DNA from: Epiperipatus broadwayi | Taxonomy: Eukaryota; Onychophora; Udeonychophora; Euonychophora; Peripatidae | DNA: 64,000 nucleotides | Assembly (NCBI GenBank): GCA_028023455.1 | Contig: JAQFVV010006635.1 | Span: 482,098-546,097 of the forward strand | Reading direction: 5' to 3' | In this document: positions 49,361 to 61,323 of the stretch, piece after piece | How positions within the stretch are numbered: position 1 is the first letter of the stretch | Layout of the letters: the number at the start of each line of letters is the position of its first letter | The notes under the pieces: model-generated | The model's input: only the letters and a program-made list of their open reading frames with translations | Database searches by the model: none | What the model was told of the DNA's origin: nothing | Program-made: the position numbers and the translations under genes

Positions 49361-51574
49361 GGGTTTCGAATTAAAGTTTAAAGTATTTTATATATTCTTC
49401 AGTGATTAGATTGTAAGAGATAGATGAATATTTTTTATCATTTAGTTTTATATCTATAGTCATATATATATATATTATATCAATGAGATGACCGAAATGA
49501 AGAACTTTTATTCACGGTAATCAAGTGTTATTGCTTGAATAAAGTACTCTAGCGCTCAAATTCTGATTTATCTTCTGAAATAATTTTGTAAAGAAATATT
49601 CACTTATGAATGTGGAAATAACAGATGTCTAAATTTTCATTATTTCATTCATTTTAAATGCTTTAGGCTAAATTTAAATATCTATTATCTGAAATTAAAC
49701 ATTTTCTATTTTTAACATTCTATTTTAGTATTTCAGAAATACAGCAACATAATATTTGTTTTATACAGTTTTGTAAATTAAAATGCACATTATTATTCAA
49801 GTAAAGTAAGCAAAAGATTTCCCCAGGGAATAACCTTTTAGTCAGAGATAGAAAAAAAAATAGAGGAAGTGTTAGTTTGGAGAGAAGGAAATCCTACTTT
49901 TTAACATGCACCCTGCATTCTTTTTTTTTTTTAAAAAAAAAAAGATTGAAATCTTGACATACCTTCATTAAACAAATTTGATCCAATATTCTAATAAAAC
50001 ATTACTGAAAATAATATAGTTAGTGAACTAATGAAGAGAAGTGTAATGGTTTTTTTTTTTTTTTATAACAAAAAAAAAAAAAACCCAGATCTGTTTTTAA
50101 AAAATTATCAAGGATTTATCAGTGGGAAGAATTGTCAAGTAAATTAGATTTTATGTAAGTGAAAATGAATAAATATCATTGACAGGATATAAAAAAACTT
50201 TGATATTTTGATATTCTCGGAAAATGATTTAATGAAATAAAAGATTTTAATGAAGTCAAGATATAAAAAATAAATTTTAAAGTCTTAATTTATAAAAATA
50301 ACACTTTTATCCACATATGAATATTTATGGATGGGCATATTTACAAATTTATTAATTAACTGAATAATAAAGCCTGCCAAGAGGAAAGAATACTCAGAAT
50401 ATTTTCATCAGACCAAATGCGGCTTAAGAGTTGATGTATAAATAATGCATAATCTTAACTTCTATTAAGTTTGGCAAAAAGTAAACGTGAACATACAAAT
50501 TATTTTTATTTAAGTTATAATCTTATACGTTGCTAAATTTGTTAATTATTGAGTGAGTATGCATATGTATACACACTCCACGTATAGTTTATTAAACAGA
50601 CATTTTTTTATTAAGGAATTATATGAAAAATAATAGTATACTTAATTACAGTATCACTAATAATAATCAAATAATTCATATTAAACAGAGCATCACTTAA
50701 TTATCCCAGCTTATATTAAAAACATCTATCTGCTTTAAAAGCTGTAATGCACTATATTACTTCTGACTTTACCATAGAAAGTTTAGGTTATCAATGAACA
50801 TAAATACTATTACTACCCAAGCTGGAAGAATAATATAATGTTTTTGTTGGTAGGGGTTATATATTGGGGGACTTTTGCTTGCAATAGTTTTCGTGTAAAA
50901 AAAAAAAAAATTATTATTGCTTAATGAGAAAACTGATTTACACTCAGAAATTGTCAACTAGTAGTAATTGATAATTTCTTGTTAACATCAAAGGTTAAAT
51001 GTTATTTCTGTTCACATAGATATTATCTCCTCATTTCTATTCTTTATTATAATAATAATCCATGAAAATATTTAATTCAATATATATATAATAAAATTTA
51101 AGCAACAAATACATTTATACAGTAAAAATAAAAATGAAATGTAACAGTGCTTAGGTGAAAATATTCAGTTAAATAATTTATTTATAACATAAATAAAAGT
51201 CAGTCCCCATAAAAATATGACTTGTGAATAATAATGATATCTCATCATCTTATCAGCATTTATATGACCAACCCAGATTAACCTGGACTTAAACCCTCTA
51301 GTTTAGAATAGCTAGATGCCCATTAACCAGGTGCTACTATAGAAGCAAGTTCTATTATCTTACTCTACATATACTACTTACCATAAACTTGAACTGTCAA
51401 TAGCTATTAGATGGTAATGCTCATTAAATCCATATCCATAAAAATCATATCAATACTGAATGTGGATTCTATAAGCATTATCATCTAGAATGTATTGATT
51501 ACTCAAACTTGCTATAGATCGTAATAATGAAATAAAGTATGCTTTTGTGCCTCTAGTGCTTTAATATATAATAT
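49361..51574. other. AT-rich intergenic DNA
   Basis: No gene recognised. It contains T/A homopolymer pairs (49920-49944, 50050-50083) that could form hairpins. The small frame at 50769-50957 has no features. Confidence 0.4.
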
Positions 51575-51895
51575 TTAAAATAAAACTGATACCACTGTAC
51601 AATAAATATTTTAACACACTCTCTAATCTAGCATAAGACAATAATTAACAGAGCAACCATCTATTCTTTTGTCTTATTTATTAATACAGAGGTTTGTCTC
51701 AAACACTTAGGCTACAACAAATAAATATTCTTTCTAAAGTGAATGAATATTCTTTCTAACCTAAGTATTTGACACAAACCTCTACATTAATAAGTGAGAT
51801 ACAAGAATGCACAGCTTTTCAATTTTTGTTAATCATTGTCTTAAGCTAGGTTATAGAATATTTTAAAATATTTATTTGTATAGTGGTATGAGTTT
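51575..51895. repeat. Fold-back element with about 140-bp arms
   Basis: TACCACTGTACAATAAATAT at 51589 pairs with sequence ending at 51889. The arms continue inward through a CTAGCATAAGACAATAATTA block, a CAGAGGTTTGTCTCAAACAC block and ATAAATATTCTTTC, meeting their complements around 51735. Arms are imperfect, with a gap near the outer third. There is no coding capacity. Confidence 0.75.
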
Positions 51896-51998
51896 TAATC
51901 GCAGATATTATATATATCATTAAAAACCAGTCACCAATTAGACTATCCCAATATCAATAACAATCAAACAATTTCAAACTATTGTTATATATATATAT

Positions 51999-52164
51999 AA
52001 AAACAAAAAAAGACTTATAAATCCAATAAATAATATTATATTTCAACCAGAGGACTGGATTATCGCCATTTTACTGTGTATTTTTTTTTCTTTCTGATGA
52101 AAACCAGTCCTCTGGTTGAAATATAATATTATTTATTGGATTTATAAGTCTTTTTTTGTTTTTA
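51999..52164. repeat. Near-perfect fold-back between AT tracts
   Basis: Arms of about 60 bp (AAAAACAAAAAAAGACTTAT and onward; the right arm ends in ATAAGTC and T-rich sequence) are almost exact reverse complements around a 43-bp loop. AT tracts lie at 51986-51998 and 52190-52204. The loop and right arm contain CTGATGA followed by a 6-bp stem and GAAA (52094-52121). No coding capacity. Confidence 0.85.
52094..52121 (+). ncRNA. Partial hammerhead-like motif
   Basis: CUGAUGA (52094-52100), one A, a 6-bp stem AACCAG/CUGGUU with UCCU loop, then GAAA (52118-52121) reproduce the core and stem II of a hammerhead. However, helix I cannot be formed: the bases before CUGAUGA are T-rich while those after the possible helix III are A/T without complementarity. 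It may be a remnant of an element end. Confidence 0.25.
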
Positions 52165-52205
52165 TATGTATTTCCTTTGGTTAGTTTGTTATATATATAT
52201 ATATT

Positions 52206-54790
52206 GTAATGGTAAGAAAAGTAGAGCTGCTTTAACCTAACCTAGAGATGCAGATAGAAGGGGTTCGAACCTCATCTACTCCTCTAGATTGCTACTAAGC
52301 GACTTACTCCTCAAACCTCACTAGAATTTAATCTTAATGTATGCTCAGTGGTCAGGGAGAGAAGAGACCACGAAAAGGAATTTTTACATATATAATGATC
52401 AGATGTATATACGTATGTTACAAAAGAAAAACAATACTAAGTGGTTTTATTTATAGTGAATGAAAGATAACAGAAATTTTTATTATTGACATTAAAATAA
52501 TTCACACAATGCTTTATTAATAGTGTCGAAGGCTATTTTCACTGCAACCGGATAAACATATATGAAAGATCCATTGATCGTAATGATAAGAACAGACAAA
52601 ATTTTTACATTATAATTTCTTCTTTAAAATATTCCAGCCAATGGAAGTGTTACGTAAAAGAAATCAAGAGAGAGAGACATGATTCATTAACTCTGTGGTT
52701 GGAGAACAGAAATAAATAGATGGTCAAACTCAACAAAACACTTTGGACAGGTTTAAATCACCACCCTACTTATGATTTAAGAAGAATGATAAAGTGACCC
52801 CAACAGGAATTTCCAGCTATAATTGAAACATTTCGATGATATTTTGAGAAAGATTTCCTAATAAATATAAATATATAAAACCATGCATACAGGCGATAGC
52901 ATATAGTGGGCTGTGAAGCTCGAGACATAACAGTTACCAAGAGGTTAACACAAGTCCGGATAGCTCTCCGTCTCTAAGCTAGGTTAGAGAGAAAAATGGA
53001 ACCCCTTCACTAAACAGGTGACCCGGATTCAGGATCGGAGTTTTATTGCTTATGTCCAGTTACGTACATTGAAGGGACTGAAATCAACATGAGATCAGAA
53101 CATTTTATTTATTTTAGAAAGATTCAAATGTAGGTATGTTAACCTAAGCGAACTTGGCAAAAAGAAGCACTGTAATTTATGCGGAGCGGCCCAATAGATC
53201 CCCCGAGGCACGATATCATATAAATATGGTCAATGACCTTTAAATTTAAAAAGAAACCCTCTGCAAAACATATATATATATTACGAACGCTCAACTATCA
53301 CCGAAAATCCACAGAAAATAGTAACTTCCCTTTTTATAAAATTCAGATCACTAAATAAGAGGGTGGATATTTTATTGATTTAGTTGAAGTTTAACCAACA
53401 CCACAGGGCCAATGCGATTTAATAATTCTTAATACATATTATATTGTTAAAATGTACTCTCTCTTATTACTAAAATATAAATGCGAACATTTTATTTCAC
53501 GTTCTTTAAAATATAACTTTAAATTTGTAACCCTTCATTGACTAAAATATAATGGCATTTGATAAGGATCTTTCTTTTATATATATACAAAAAAAAACTA
53601 AGTTAAAGTTTGGAAAGTTTTATAATAGCATATTTAGCAATTTAAATCTTGATTTTAAAATAGAGTTTTGCACTTTCTATGATTTGCTTCCTTTTCTTTC
53701 TAAATAAATAGTTATATAAAATAAATAACTTAATTATGGGAGTATAATGGCGGAAAGTTAAACGAAGCATTTTTCAATTAAATTAATAAGAACTATGGCC
53801 GCCATTATATATAATAACCCCTCCCATTACGATTTAAAAAAAAAAGAAAAGAAAGCAATTAATGAAATATAATTTCACAAGATTCGAATACATAGATTTA
53901 AAAAAACATATATATATATAGAAAAGCATAAATATACATTGAAATTGCAAATTACAAAGATATTTTAATAATTTATGGGAACGTTACCGGTAACTAGATG
54001 GGTGGGTCAAAATGAGTTCATTTGATGTTTCCTCACAGGTCTTCTCGGTTCTTCAAATTTGTTTTTCCATGTTTTTGAGGGCAGATTTTCATGGATTTAG
54101 GGAAGATACTTTTGTTCTCTGACTGGCTTACATGATTACGACTCCTGCATCAGGAACAGCTCAGGAGAGTGAAGGCAAAGAAGTTACCCCTGCATTTTTG
54201 CAGAGCAACACATTTCTGGATTCTTTTATTTATATGCTGAAAGAATAGAGTGCAGCTTGAAGTAAGTACAGCAAGCAAGAGTTTGCTATATTGTCCAATC
54301 TTTCAGCAAAATTTCTTCCAACAAAATTCTTAAGATTTCTCTCTGACCTTCAGCACAGGTTACCAGCAAGCATAAGACCAAGAACAAAAGAAAAGTTCTT
54401 TATTTATACCCTTTTTCCATTATGTTTTTAATCTGCTAATTAGTAGCGAATCATGCCCGTTGTTTCAAATTTTTCTGTTATCTATTTTTATCTAATTCAG
54501 AAAAATGTTTTACTAATTAAATTCCTTTTCCCAATGGATTCTATTTAATTAAGAAATTTATCGAATTCTACCAAATATATTTTAAAAATAATTGCAATTA
54601 TAATTTTAACTTTCTATATTTTATTTTATTAAATCTTTTAATTTAGGCAACTATTTGAGAAAACGATAAATTTAGTTTGAAAAAGAAACATAAAGACTGT
54701 TTTTAATAGTTGATTATCATTAAATTTATTATTTTTATTATAATTACAATTTTGTTTTAATTAAGGGACATTTTATTTATATTATATATA
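52206..54790. other. 2.6-kb non-coding block, element-like, starting at an AT tract
   Basis: Begins TGTAATGGTAAG directly after an AT tract and probably ends at the next AT tract (54782-54794). Its start resembles that of the block at 60055 (TATAATGGTCGTAAAGATAGAG). Patches are markedly GC-richer than the neighbourhood (52900-53050, 53180-53220, 54150-54220). A GGTTCGAACCTC string (52258-52269) is B-box-like but is not part of a cloverleaf. No protein domain was found. The TG start and comparable length suggest a large non-coding LTR-type element, but no long terminal repeats were seen. Confidence 0.3.
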
Positions 54791-54822
54791 TATAGTTAAT
54801 ATTTTAGTTCTAGTTTTTAGAG

Positions 54823-54881
54823 TCCCAGCGGTCCACTGAGGTGAGCCACAAGCTTGAAACCAATTGGTCTGGAGACAGGGA
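54823..54881 (+). ncRNA. Hammerhead-like motif beside the Penelope-like palindrome
   Basis: Outer helix I TCCC/GGGA (54823-54826 with 54878-54881), internal loops, inner helix I TCCA/TGGA (54832-54835 with 54870-54873), a core CUGAGGUGA that carries a two-base insertion relative to CUGAUGA, stem II AGC/GCU, GAAA (54856-54859), an extended palindromic helix III ACCAAUUGGU (54859-54868) and C at the cleavage position (GUC). The helices are convincing, but the core insertion probably inactivates it. The position 80 bp left of the AT tract that precedes a Penelope-like pair fits the known association of such ribozymes with these elements. Confidence 0.35.
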
Positions 54882-54962
54882 TTTTCTGTAAGAGATTTTG
54901 AATTCTTTCTCTGTCAGCACTTATAAAATAAAGCTTGATTAGAGCTATTGGTAAGCTTCATC

Positions 54963-54979
54963 ATATATATATATATAAT

Positions 54980-55017
<38 letters not shown>
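54963..55017. repeat. (TA)n microsatellite, left side of Penelope-like palindrome
   Basis: Two TA runs separated by ATGTT. A matching TA tract at 57151-57169 lies on the other side of the palindrome. Confidence 0.95.
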
Positions 55018-55018
<1 letters not shown>

Positions 55019-55121
55019 GTTTTCATGGTTGTAGATAAATTGTTATTTTTGGGAATAAACCATGTATTATTTTGCATTACAATCCGATATTTGGACGGAC
55101 TAGCAACAGCCATTATCAATG

Positions 55122-56087
55122 TTAACTTTTGAAAGAAAAATTGTTAGATCTCAAACAATGACATGACACAGTGCAAGATGAGAAATGAGATTCAACTTGA
55201 AGTAGTTCAGCATTCACAATATTAGGCTTATCAAAATGTTTATTTCCCTCAGTTTTTTCAACTATTAATTTAAAGTTAATATTAGATAAAATGAGAGGTT
55301 TCCACATAGCTGGAATACATTGTGCTTCTTCAGCCCTATTTAAACCAGTAGGTTTCTTTAATATTTTAATTGACTCTCTCATGGTTCTTAAATCATATCT
55401 TTCCAAATTAGCAAATATTTTTGTATTGTCAAAATCAGGTTTGTGACCAATTTCTAAAAAATGGGAAGTAAAAACTGATGTGATAATTTTTTAATTAAAA
55501 GCATTTCTATGTTCCTTAAATTCTGACATTTATTTGTCTATTAGACTGACCCACATAGATTCTTGATCAGTGCAAACATGGAATTTCATAAACTCCTTGG
55601 TGTTCCAAAAATATTCTGTCTTTAGGTTTATATAAAAAATCACCAATTTTTTTGCCAGTAGCAAAAGTAGTCTTTATATTAAAACAAGATAGTCTTCTAC
55701 TGATCTTATCAGTAACCCCTTTAATATAAGGTAAAATTACTCTATTAAAAGAGGAATTGTCAATTCTATTCTCTTTTTTCTTTTTAGTATTAATGTTATG
55801 TAAGGCCTTACATATAATGTTTTTATTATAATTATTAAAAAGTAGAGGCTTTTTTGTTCTCTTGAGTAAGATGTTCTTTATCAGATAAATTATAAGCTCT
55901 AGTCAAAAGATTTTTTGCTACAGAAAAAAATTGTGCAGGATGATGATGAGAATTAAAATTAAGATATCTGTTTGCATGGGTGGATTTTCTGTAAACTGAT
56001 ATTGATAATGTTTCATCACATTTTCTCGCAATTAAATCATCTAAAAAAGAAAGCGATCTGTTATTTTCCACTTCCATAGTAAATTTA
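55122..56087 (-). pseudogene. Penelope-like RT end and GIY-YIG fragment, left arm
   Basis: Minus-strand coding, broken by stops. The segment near the axis (55835-56077, 80 aa) reads RSLSFLDDLIARKCDETLSI, then SVYRKSTHANRYLNFNSHHH, the region after the catalytic YVDD of Penelope-like polymerases. Further left are remnants of the GIY-YIG domain near 55560-55610 and its continuation ERYDLRTMRESIKILKKPTG (55122-55406, 94 aa). The frame ends SNNFSFKS. No catalytic polymerase motif is included, so the fragment is inactive. Confidence 0.8.
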
Positions 56088-56108
56088 ATATTTGGATGCC
56101 GATTATTT

Positions 56109-57070
56109 AAATTTACTATGGAAGTGGAAAATAACTGATTGCTTTCTTTTTTAAATGTTTTAATTGCAATAAAATGTGATGAAACATTATTAATATCAGT
56201 TTACAGAAAATCCACCCATACAAACAGATATCTTAATTTTAATTCTCATCATCATCCTGCACAAATTTTTTCTGTAGCAAAAAATCTTTTGACTAGAGCT
56301 TATAATTTATCTGATAAAGAACATCTTACTCAAGAGAACAAAAAAGCCTCTACTTTTTAATAATTATAATAAAAACATTATATGTAAGGCCTTACATAAC
56401 ATTAATACTAAAAAGAAAAAAAGAATAGAATTGACAATTCCTCTTTTAATAGAGTAATTTTACCTTATATTAAAAGGGTTACTGATAAGATCAGTAGAAG
56501 ACTATCTTGTTTTAATATAAAGACTACTTTTGCTACTGGCAAAAAAATTGGTGATTTTTTATATAAACCTAAAGACAGAATATTTTTGTAACACCAAGGA
56601 GTTTATGAAATTCCATGTTTGCACTGCTCAAGAAGCTATGTGGGTCAATCTAATAGATGAATAAATGTCAGAATTAAGGAACATAGAAATGCTTTTAATC
56701 AAAAAATTAGCACATCTGTTTTTACTTCCCATTTTTTAGAAATTGGTCACAAACCTGATTTTGACAATACAAAAATACTTGCTAATTTGGAAAGATATGA
56801 TTTAAGAATCATGAGGGAGTCAATTGAAATATTAAAGAGACTACTGGTTTAAATAGGGCTGACAAAGCACAATGTATTTCAGCTGTGTGGAAACCTCTCA
56901 TTTTATCTAATATTAACTTTAAATTAATAGGCGAAAAAACTGAGGGAAATAAACATTTTGATAAGCCTCATATTGTGAATGCTAAACTACTTCAAGTTGA
57001 ATCTCATTTCTCATCTCGCACTCAGTCACATTATTGTTTGAGATCTAATGATTTTTCTTTCAAAAGTTAA
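56109..57070 (+). pseudogene. Penelope-like RT end and GIY-YIG fragment, right arm
   Basis: Mirror copy. 56139-56360 (73 aa) reads LSFLNVLIAIKCDETLLISV, then YRKSTHTNRYLNFNSHHHPA. The GIY-YIG endonuclease domain follows at about 56600-56760, with GVYEIPCLHCSRSYVGQS, a stop, and then RIKEHRNAF. The end is at 57070 (LRSNDFSFKS). Compared with the left arm it has its own substitutions and stops, so each copy has decayed independently since the pair formed. The GIY-YIG domain identifies the Penelope type with an endonuclease. Confidence 0.8.
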
Positions 57071-57150
57071 CCTTGATAATGGTGGCTGCTAGCCCTTCAA
57101 AATATCAGATTGTGATGCAAAATAATACATGATTTATTTCCAAAAATAAC

Positions 57151-57278
57151 AATATATATATATATATAACAAAACTTAAATATATTCCAAACAACGGTAA
57201 ACAATTTATAATATTATATAAATAAAAACTCATAAAGAAATATTTTTGATTATATTCATAATCATTTCCAACTCAACT

Positions 57279-57319
<41 letters not shown>
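57151..57319. repeat. (TA)n tracts right of the Penelope-like palindrome
   Basis: TA runs at 57151-57169 and 57283-57319 enclose about 110 bp of unassigned AT-rich sequence. Confidence 0.9.
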
Positions 57320-57320
<1 letters not shown>

Positions 57321-57324
57321 GGAA

Positions 57325-57480
57325 TAAATACTAAAAATTTTGTATACCTATATAAAATACAAATAAAATCTTTGCTAGAGTCAGCTTATGGCATTTTGGT
57401 GGAAAATACCATTAGCTGGCTATAGCAAAAATTTTGTTTGAATTTTATATAGGCATATTGAATTTTTTAGTATTTATTTT
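57325..57480. repeat. Fold-back element between TA tracts
   Basis: ATAAATACTAAAAATTTTGT (57325) pairs with AATTTTTTAGTATTTAT (57480), and the arms run inward through ACCTATATAAAATACAAA to a TTGCTAGAGTCAGC/GCTGGCTATAGCAA pair. The loop is about 30 bp. TA tracts lie immediately to the left (57283-57319) and right (57494-57510). No coding capacity. Confidence 0.8.
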
Positions 57481-57514
57481 AAAATGTTTTGATTATATAT
57501 ATATATATAATCTT

Positions 57515-57575
57515 TTCCAACTATTATCAATCCATTAGATGATGCAGTTCTCTCTAAATCTAACCCCCAACCACT
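57515..57575 (-). mobile_element. RTE 3' end fragment
   Basis: The minus strand matches the last 55 bp of the RTE ORF: CTATTATCAATCCATTAGAT on plus corresponds to the reverse complement of the young copy's end before its GAT tail. It probably belongs to the same insertion as the piece at 58822-60045, with foreign sequence between. Confidence 0.55.
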
Positions 57576-58821
57576 ATGATATATAAAAATAACATAGTTA
57601 CTCATGCCAGTATCATATAACACCAAGAAAATAATTAGATAGCATTCAATAAAATAGTCATTTTTATTCCAAACTTTAATTATTTGGTATTTACATTTTG
57701 AATAAACAGCATTCTCTAAATGCTGTAAACATTTCATTTACTATAACATAACTGCAGAGTGAGTCAATGTTCTGTGAATTGGTTATAAATATTACAAATA
57801 ATGATTTGATTAGTGGTATTTAATCATATTTATTCCTATTTTTTCTAGAGAAAGTGTTATCAAATTGTAGGCAACAAAGAAATTCATATTGTAGGCAACT
57901 GAGAAATTTCAAATCATTCCTTATTTATGATGCATTGAAAAATGTTCCAACCAGTACCCTTCATGCTAAAAAAAATTCAAACTTTTATCATTATGTTTAA
58001 AGACTTGTGTATATTGAAGATTTATGCATAAGACAATAATCCAATAACTGCCTCAAGTTCCAATATATTAAAATATTTGAGGCTAGGATGATTTTCATCT
58101 TATAGTAATATAATTGATGATGTAACAAAATTAATAAATAACAAATTTCATATATCTTCTGCTGGAGAAGTATGTCTCAGTGATTCAGAAGGATCTCATA
58201 ATTCAGATAGGCAGTCAAATATATTGTGCCTTCTTATTCTAACATTTGTTATTCTTTAGAATATTTAAAGTCATTACATCCACAAAAATATCACTGATTT
58301 TTTTTTCCTTGCAATTAGGCCCAATTTGTTCTCCCATGTAATCTTCCAGTGTATTCTCCTTAACATCATCAGATTCTGAAATTGTCAACTAAGTGTTATC
58401 ATTTTGTATCTCTTGCAATCTTTTTTGCTACTGTTTACCTCATCACTGTCATTTAGAAATTATCATTCTTTAAATTTAGGATCCAATAAGTTCATTTTTG
58501 AAAGGCAAGTACTCTCTGACATTTTCACAAAGGCCTATCATCAAAAATATTAAAAATGTAAATATTTTACAAAAAAAATAATATTCATCTTATGATTAAA
58601 ATGCAGTACAGGTTTAATTTTTTACAAAAATACAATGTGCCAGTATTCAATATCACACATAGTAAAAATACTAAAACCTAAACTATGCAAAATATTGTCT
58701 ACAAATAATTCATTGCATCTACCAATACTAAGAAGGTGTATGTTTTGAATTAACAACTGACAAATTTATACATTAATATGGGTTACCACAACATAGAGAT
58801 CAAGGGTTAATCTGGTTTCTC
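57576..58821. other. Unassigned AT-rich sequence, possibly inserted in an RTE copy
   Basis: No element recognised. The frame 57474-57737 starts in the RTE fragment and has no features. This stretch separates two colinear parts of an RTE copy, so it may be an insertion or a diverged part of that copy. Confidence 0.35.
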
Positions 58822-60045
58822 CATTCTGCACAGTCTTTCTTCTTTATCATGCCACCAAAATTCATCCAGTTTCACTTCAACCTCTTAATTCTATCAATAT
58901 TATCAATGAGACCACTTTGTTCTCTTGCCCAAATATTTCACTTTCAATTCTTTAATTATATTTCCAACTCAATCTCATTATATTGCATAGTATAATGTCA
59001 TTTATTGTTCTTTTATTGAGTATTCAAATCTCAGATCCATAAATAAAAAATTATAAAATGCATCTATTAATAATTTTTCTTTTCAAATACCTATAAATAT
59101 TTTTAATATTACTTTTTTTTTTACCAAAACATTCATCCAAGTTTAATTCTATGATTAATTGCATCTATCGTGTTTTCATTTGTATTAATAATCTGACTAA
59201 ATTATTTATAGTGGTTAATTTCTTTTAATTCATGATTATCAATTTTTATTTTCGTCTTCTGAGAAAATCATTTGAATACTACTTTAATTCTTATAATAGT
59301 TGTCTTTGGACCTATCTTCTTACTTCATCTTATAACTCATGCAACATTTCCTTAAGCTTTGAATTATTATTTGCAAAAACAACTATATCATCTGCAAAAA
59401 AAATTTATTCTTTTATCTTTCCATTTTTAATTCATAAAATGCTGCTGTAAAAAATATTTTCTAATATATGGAATCAGGCTGTTAGATACCTTCATCATTA
59501 TTAATCTTTCTATAGTCATCATGTAATCTAATCACTGATTTTCCATTTTAATAAATATTTTTCAATATATAACAATATACTGGGCCTATATCTTGATGAA
59601 AAAAGCTTTAATTACTGAGAAAATGTTTATAAAATCAAATGTCTTTTTGAATTCTACAAATTCAAGGCATAATGGTAATTTATATTCATTAATTCCTTAT
59701 ATATCTTCTCTCAATCCTTGATGTCATCCACTGTGCCAAAACATCTTTTAAATCCATCTTGTTCTTTGGGTTGGTTTTGAATGGAACGTTCTCTGTAGAT
59801 TAGTTCTCAATATTTGGATAAAGATTTTGTGTAGAACTGATAGGTTTGTAATTTCTGATTTCTTCTTTATCACCTTTCTTAAATATCAGTATTATTACTG
59901 CATTCTTTTAATCATCTGATACAATCATTTAAACATTTGGTGTATCGTTTTGCCAACAATTCTATTTTTTTTCACATGATGTCTTTAAAACATTCATAAT
60001 AATTTACTTTCTGGAGCATTTCCCTACTTCATAAACTTAATTATA
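58822..60045 (-). mobile_element. RTE-type retrotransposon, reverse transcriptase part, split copy
   Basis: The minus strand matches the young RTE element from its C-terminal basic region back to the KGKAPGNDG segment. Landmarks on the plus strand: TTCACTTCAACCTCTTAAT (58878) matching the region encoding IKRLKWSW; remnants of the YLGQIIN segment at 59186-59210; GATCACTGATT-like RT core at 59530; the IFKKGDKE region at 59868-59890. It is decayed by many frameshifts. It breaks at about 60045 and resumes at about 62762. Confidence 0.75.
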
Positions 60046-60439
60046 TATATATTATAATGGTCGTAAAGATAGAGATCAATCCAGTCTTACCGTATCTACA
60101 CTACAGAGCGCCACTAGGCTACTTGAATCTAGAAAATTTATAGAGTAGGCAGATATGTGCTGTTAAAGATCCAACTTTTACACATATATTTTATTTCGAC
60201 CATCAGCCCAATGCCACTAGCTCAGTGAGACACAGAGATTTATAAGATCTAAATTCTTATCTAATAATATTTCACTTAAAAAAAATAAAAAAAGAAGCCA
60301 CTGCCAGTAATTAACACACAAACATTTATTTATGCACATATAAATTTTGAATCATTTTTAGAATCACTTTTACTTTAAAATTTAACTTACATTTTAACTT
60401 TGATTTTTAGAATTTAACTTACATTTAAACTTTTATTTT

Positions 60440-61060
60440 CTAAGTTCGCACAGATGAATTTAATATTTATTAGAGTGTCGAGTATGAATAGACTACATAG
60501 ATTTGCATTTGAAAAGATAATATTATATCCCTTATTTAACCTTAGGCCAAAAGTCTACAGTTAAACCAACATCAATCCATCCGATACATCGATGTATTCA
60601 ATGTAGCATGAATACGACAGCACAAATACCCTACTGTCAGGAATGTACATCTGAACAGCATGGTTAGGTTAAGGAAGATATTGACTCTCATTCAGACAGG
60701 AATACTATATCTGTCTGATGAGAAGAGCAATAAAAAAACTCCATAGGAAGGAACTGCATTTTCCGTCTTACTGTCCCATTCCATAGGCAAAAAGGGGGTG
60801 TGCAGCATATGATTAGCAAATCTCATACTACATCTACTAATTACACCAATATATCCAATCCATTGACCCAATTTAACTATGAAACAAATAACCTAAGATT
60901 ATCCTCCCTTAAACTAACATAACTTTGTGAATCTATGCAATCATTCATGCCCGACTTAAATTTAACATTTATATAAGTTCACACAGGTGAATTTTATAAA
61001 AATTTGTTTTATAATGTTGAGTATAGATTGGCCACATAAATTCCACAGTTAAAAACATTT
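60440..61060. repeat. Direct repeat within the insertion, spacing about 535 bp
   Basis: About 85 bp at 60440-60525 and 60975-61060 share the order AAGTTC, CACAG, TGAATTT, GAGTAT, TAGA, CATA, TTTGCATT or close variants. A further partial copy of the preceding segment (ACTTAAATTTAACATTTAT at 60956) occurs at 61712. This is an old internal duplication. Confidence 0.5.
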
Positions 61061-61323
61061 CAAAATAAACATAAACGATCAAAATTTAAAGTCATTGATG
61101 GAATTGCAGAGGGAAATTTTACAAAAAACCCAATGGCATTCATCATAAGATGCCGCATTGACACCAATAACTTAAAAAGACATCCGAATAAATACATTTT
61201 AGATACTCAACATAAGGTATCATTATTTACCAAATGTCCATATATTTTAATCAAATATGAAAACAAAAACATAATTAAACATTAATAATATTTTATAAAG
61301 TGCAGACGGTATTGAAAATTAAA

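Larger units (their letters stand above)
55038..57145. mobile_element. Head-to-head palindrome of two Penelope-like element copies
   Basis: The minus-strand copy (55038-56087) and the plus-strand copy (56109-57145) are reverse complements over about 1.04 kb with only scattered substitutions. They meet around a 20-bp spacer (56088-56108), and their coding directions diverge from the centre. Both copies begin at the same internal point of the reverse transcriptase, so both lack the 5' half of the gene, and both end near a TA tract. The arrangement could be an inverted 5'-truncated insertion, as known for Penelope-like elements, or a later inverted duplication. Confidence 0.9.

Noticed and set aside
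52258-52269. GGTTCGAACCTC as a tRNA B-box.
   Set aside because: No acceptor, D-arm or anticodon arm can be formed around it.
60710-60750. CTGATGAGAAGAGC string resembling the start of a hammerhead.
   Set aside because: No GAAA or second half of stem II follows within a reasonable distance.
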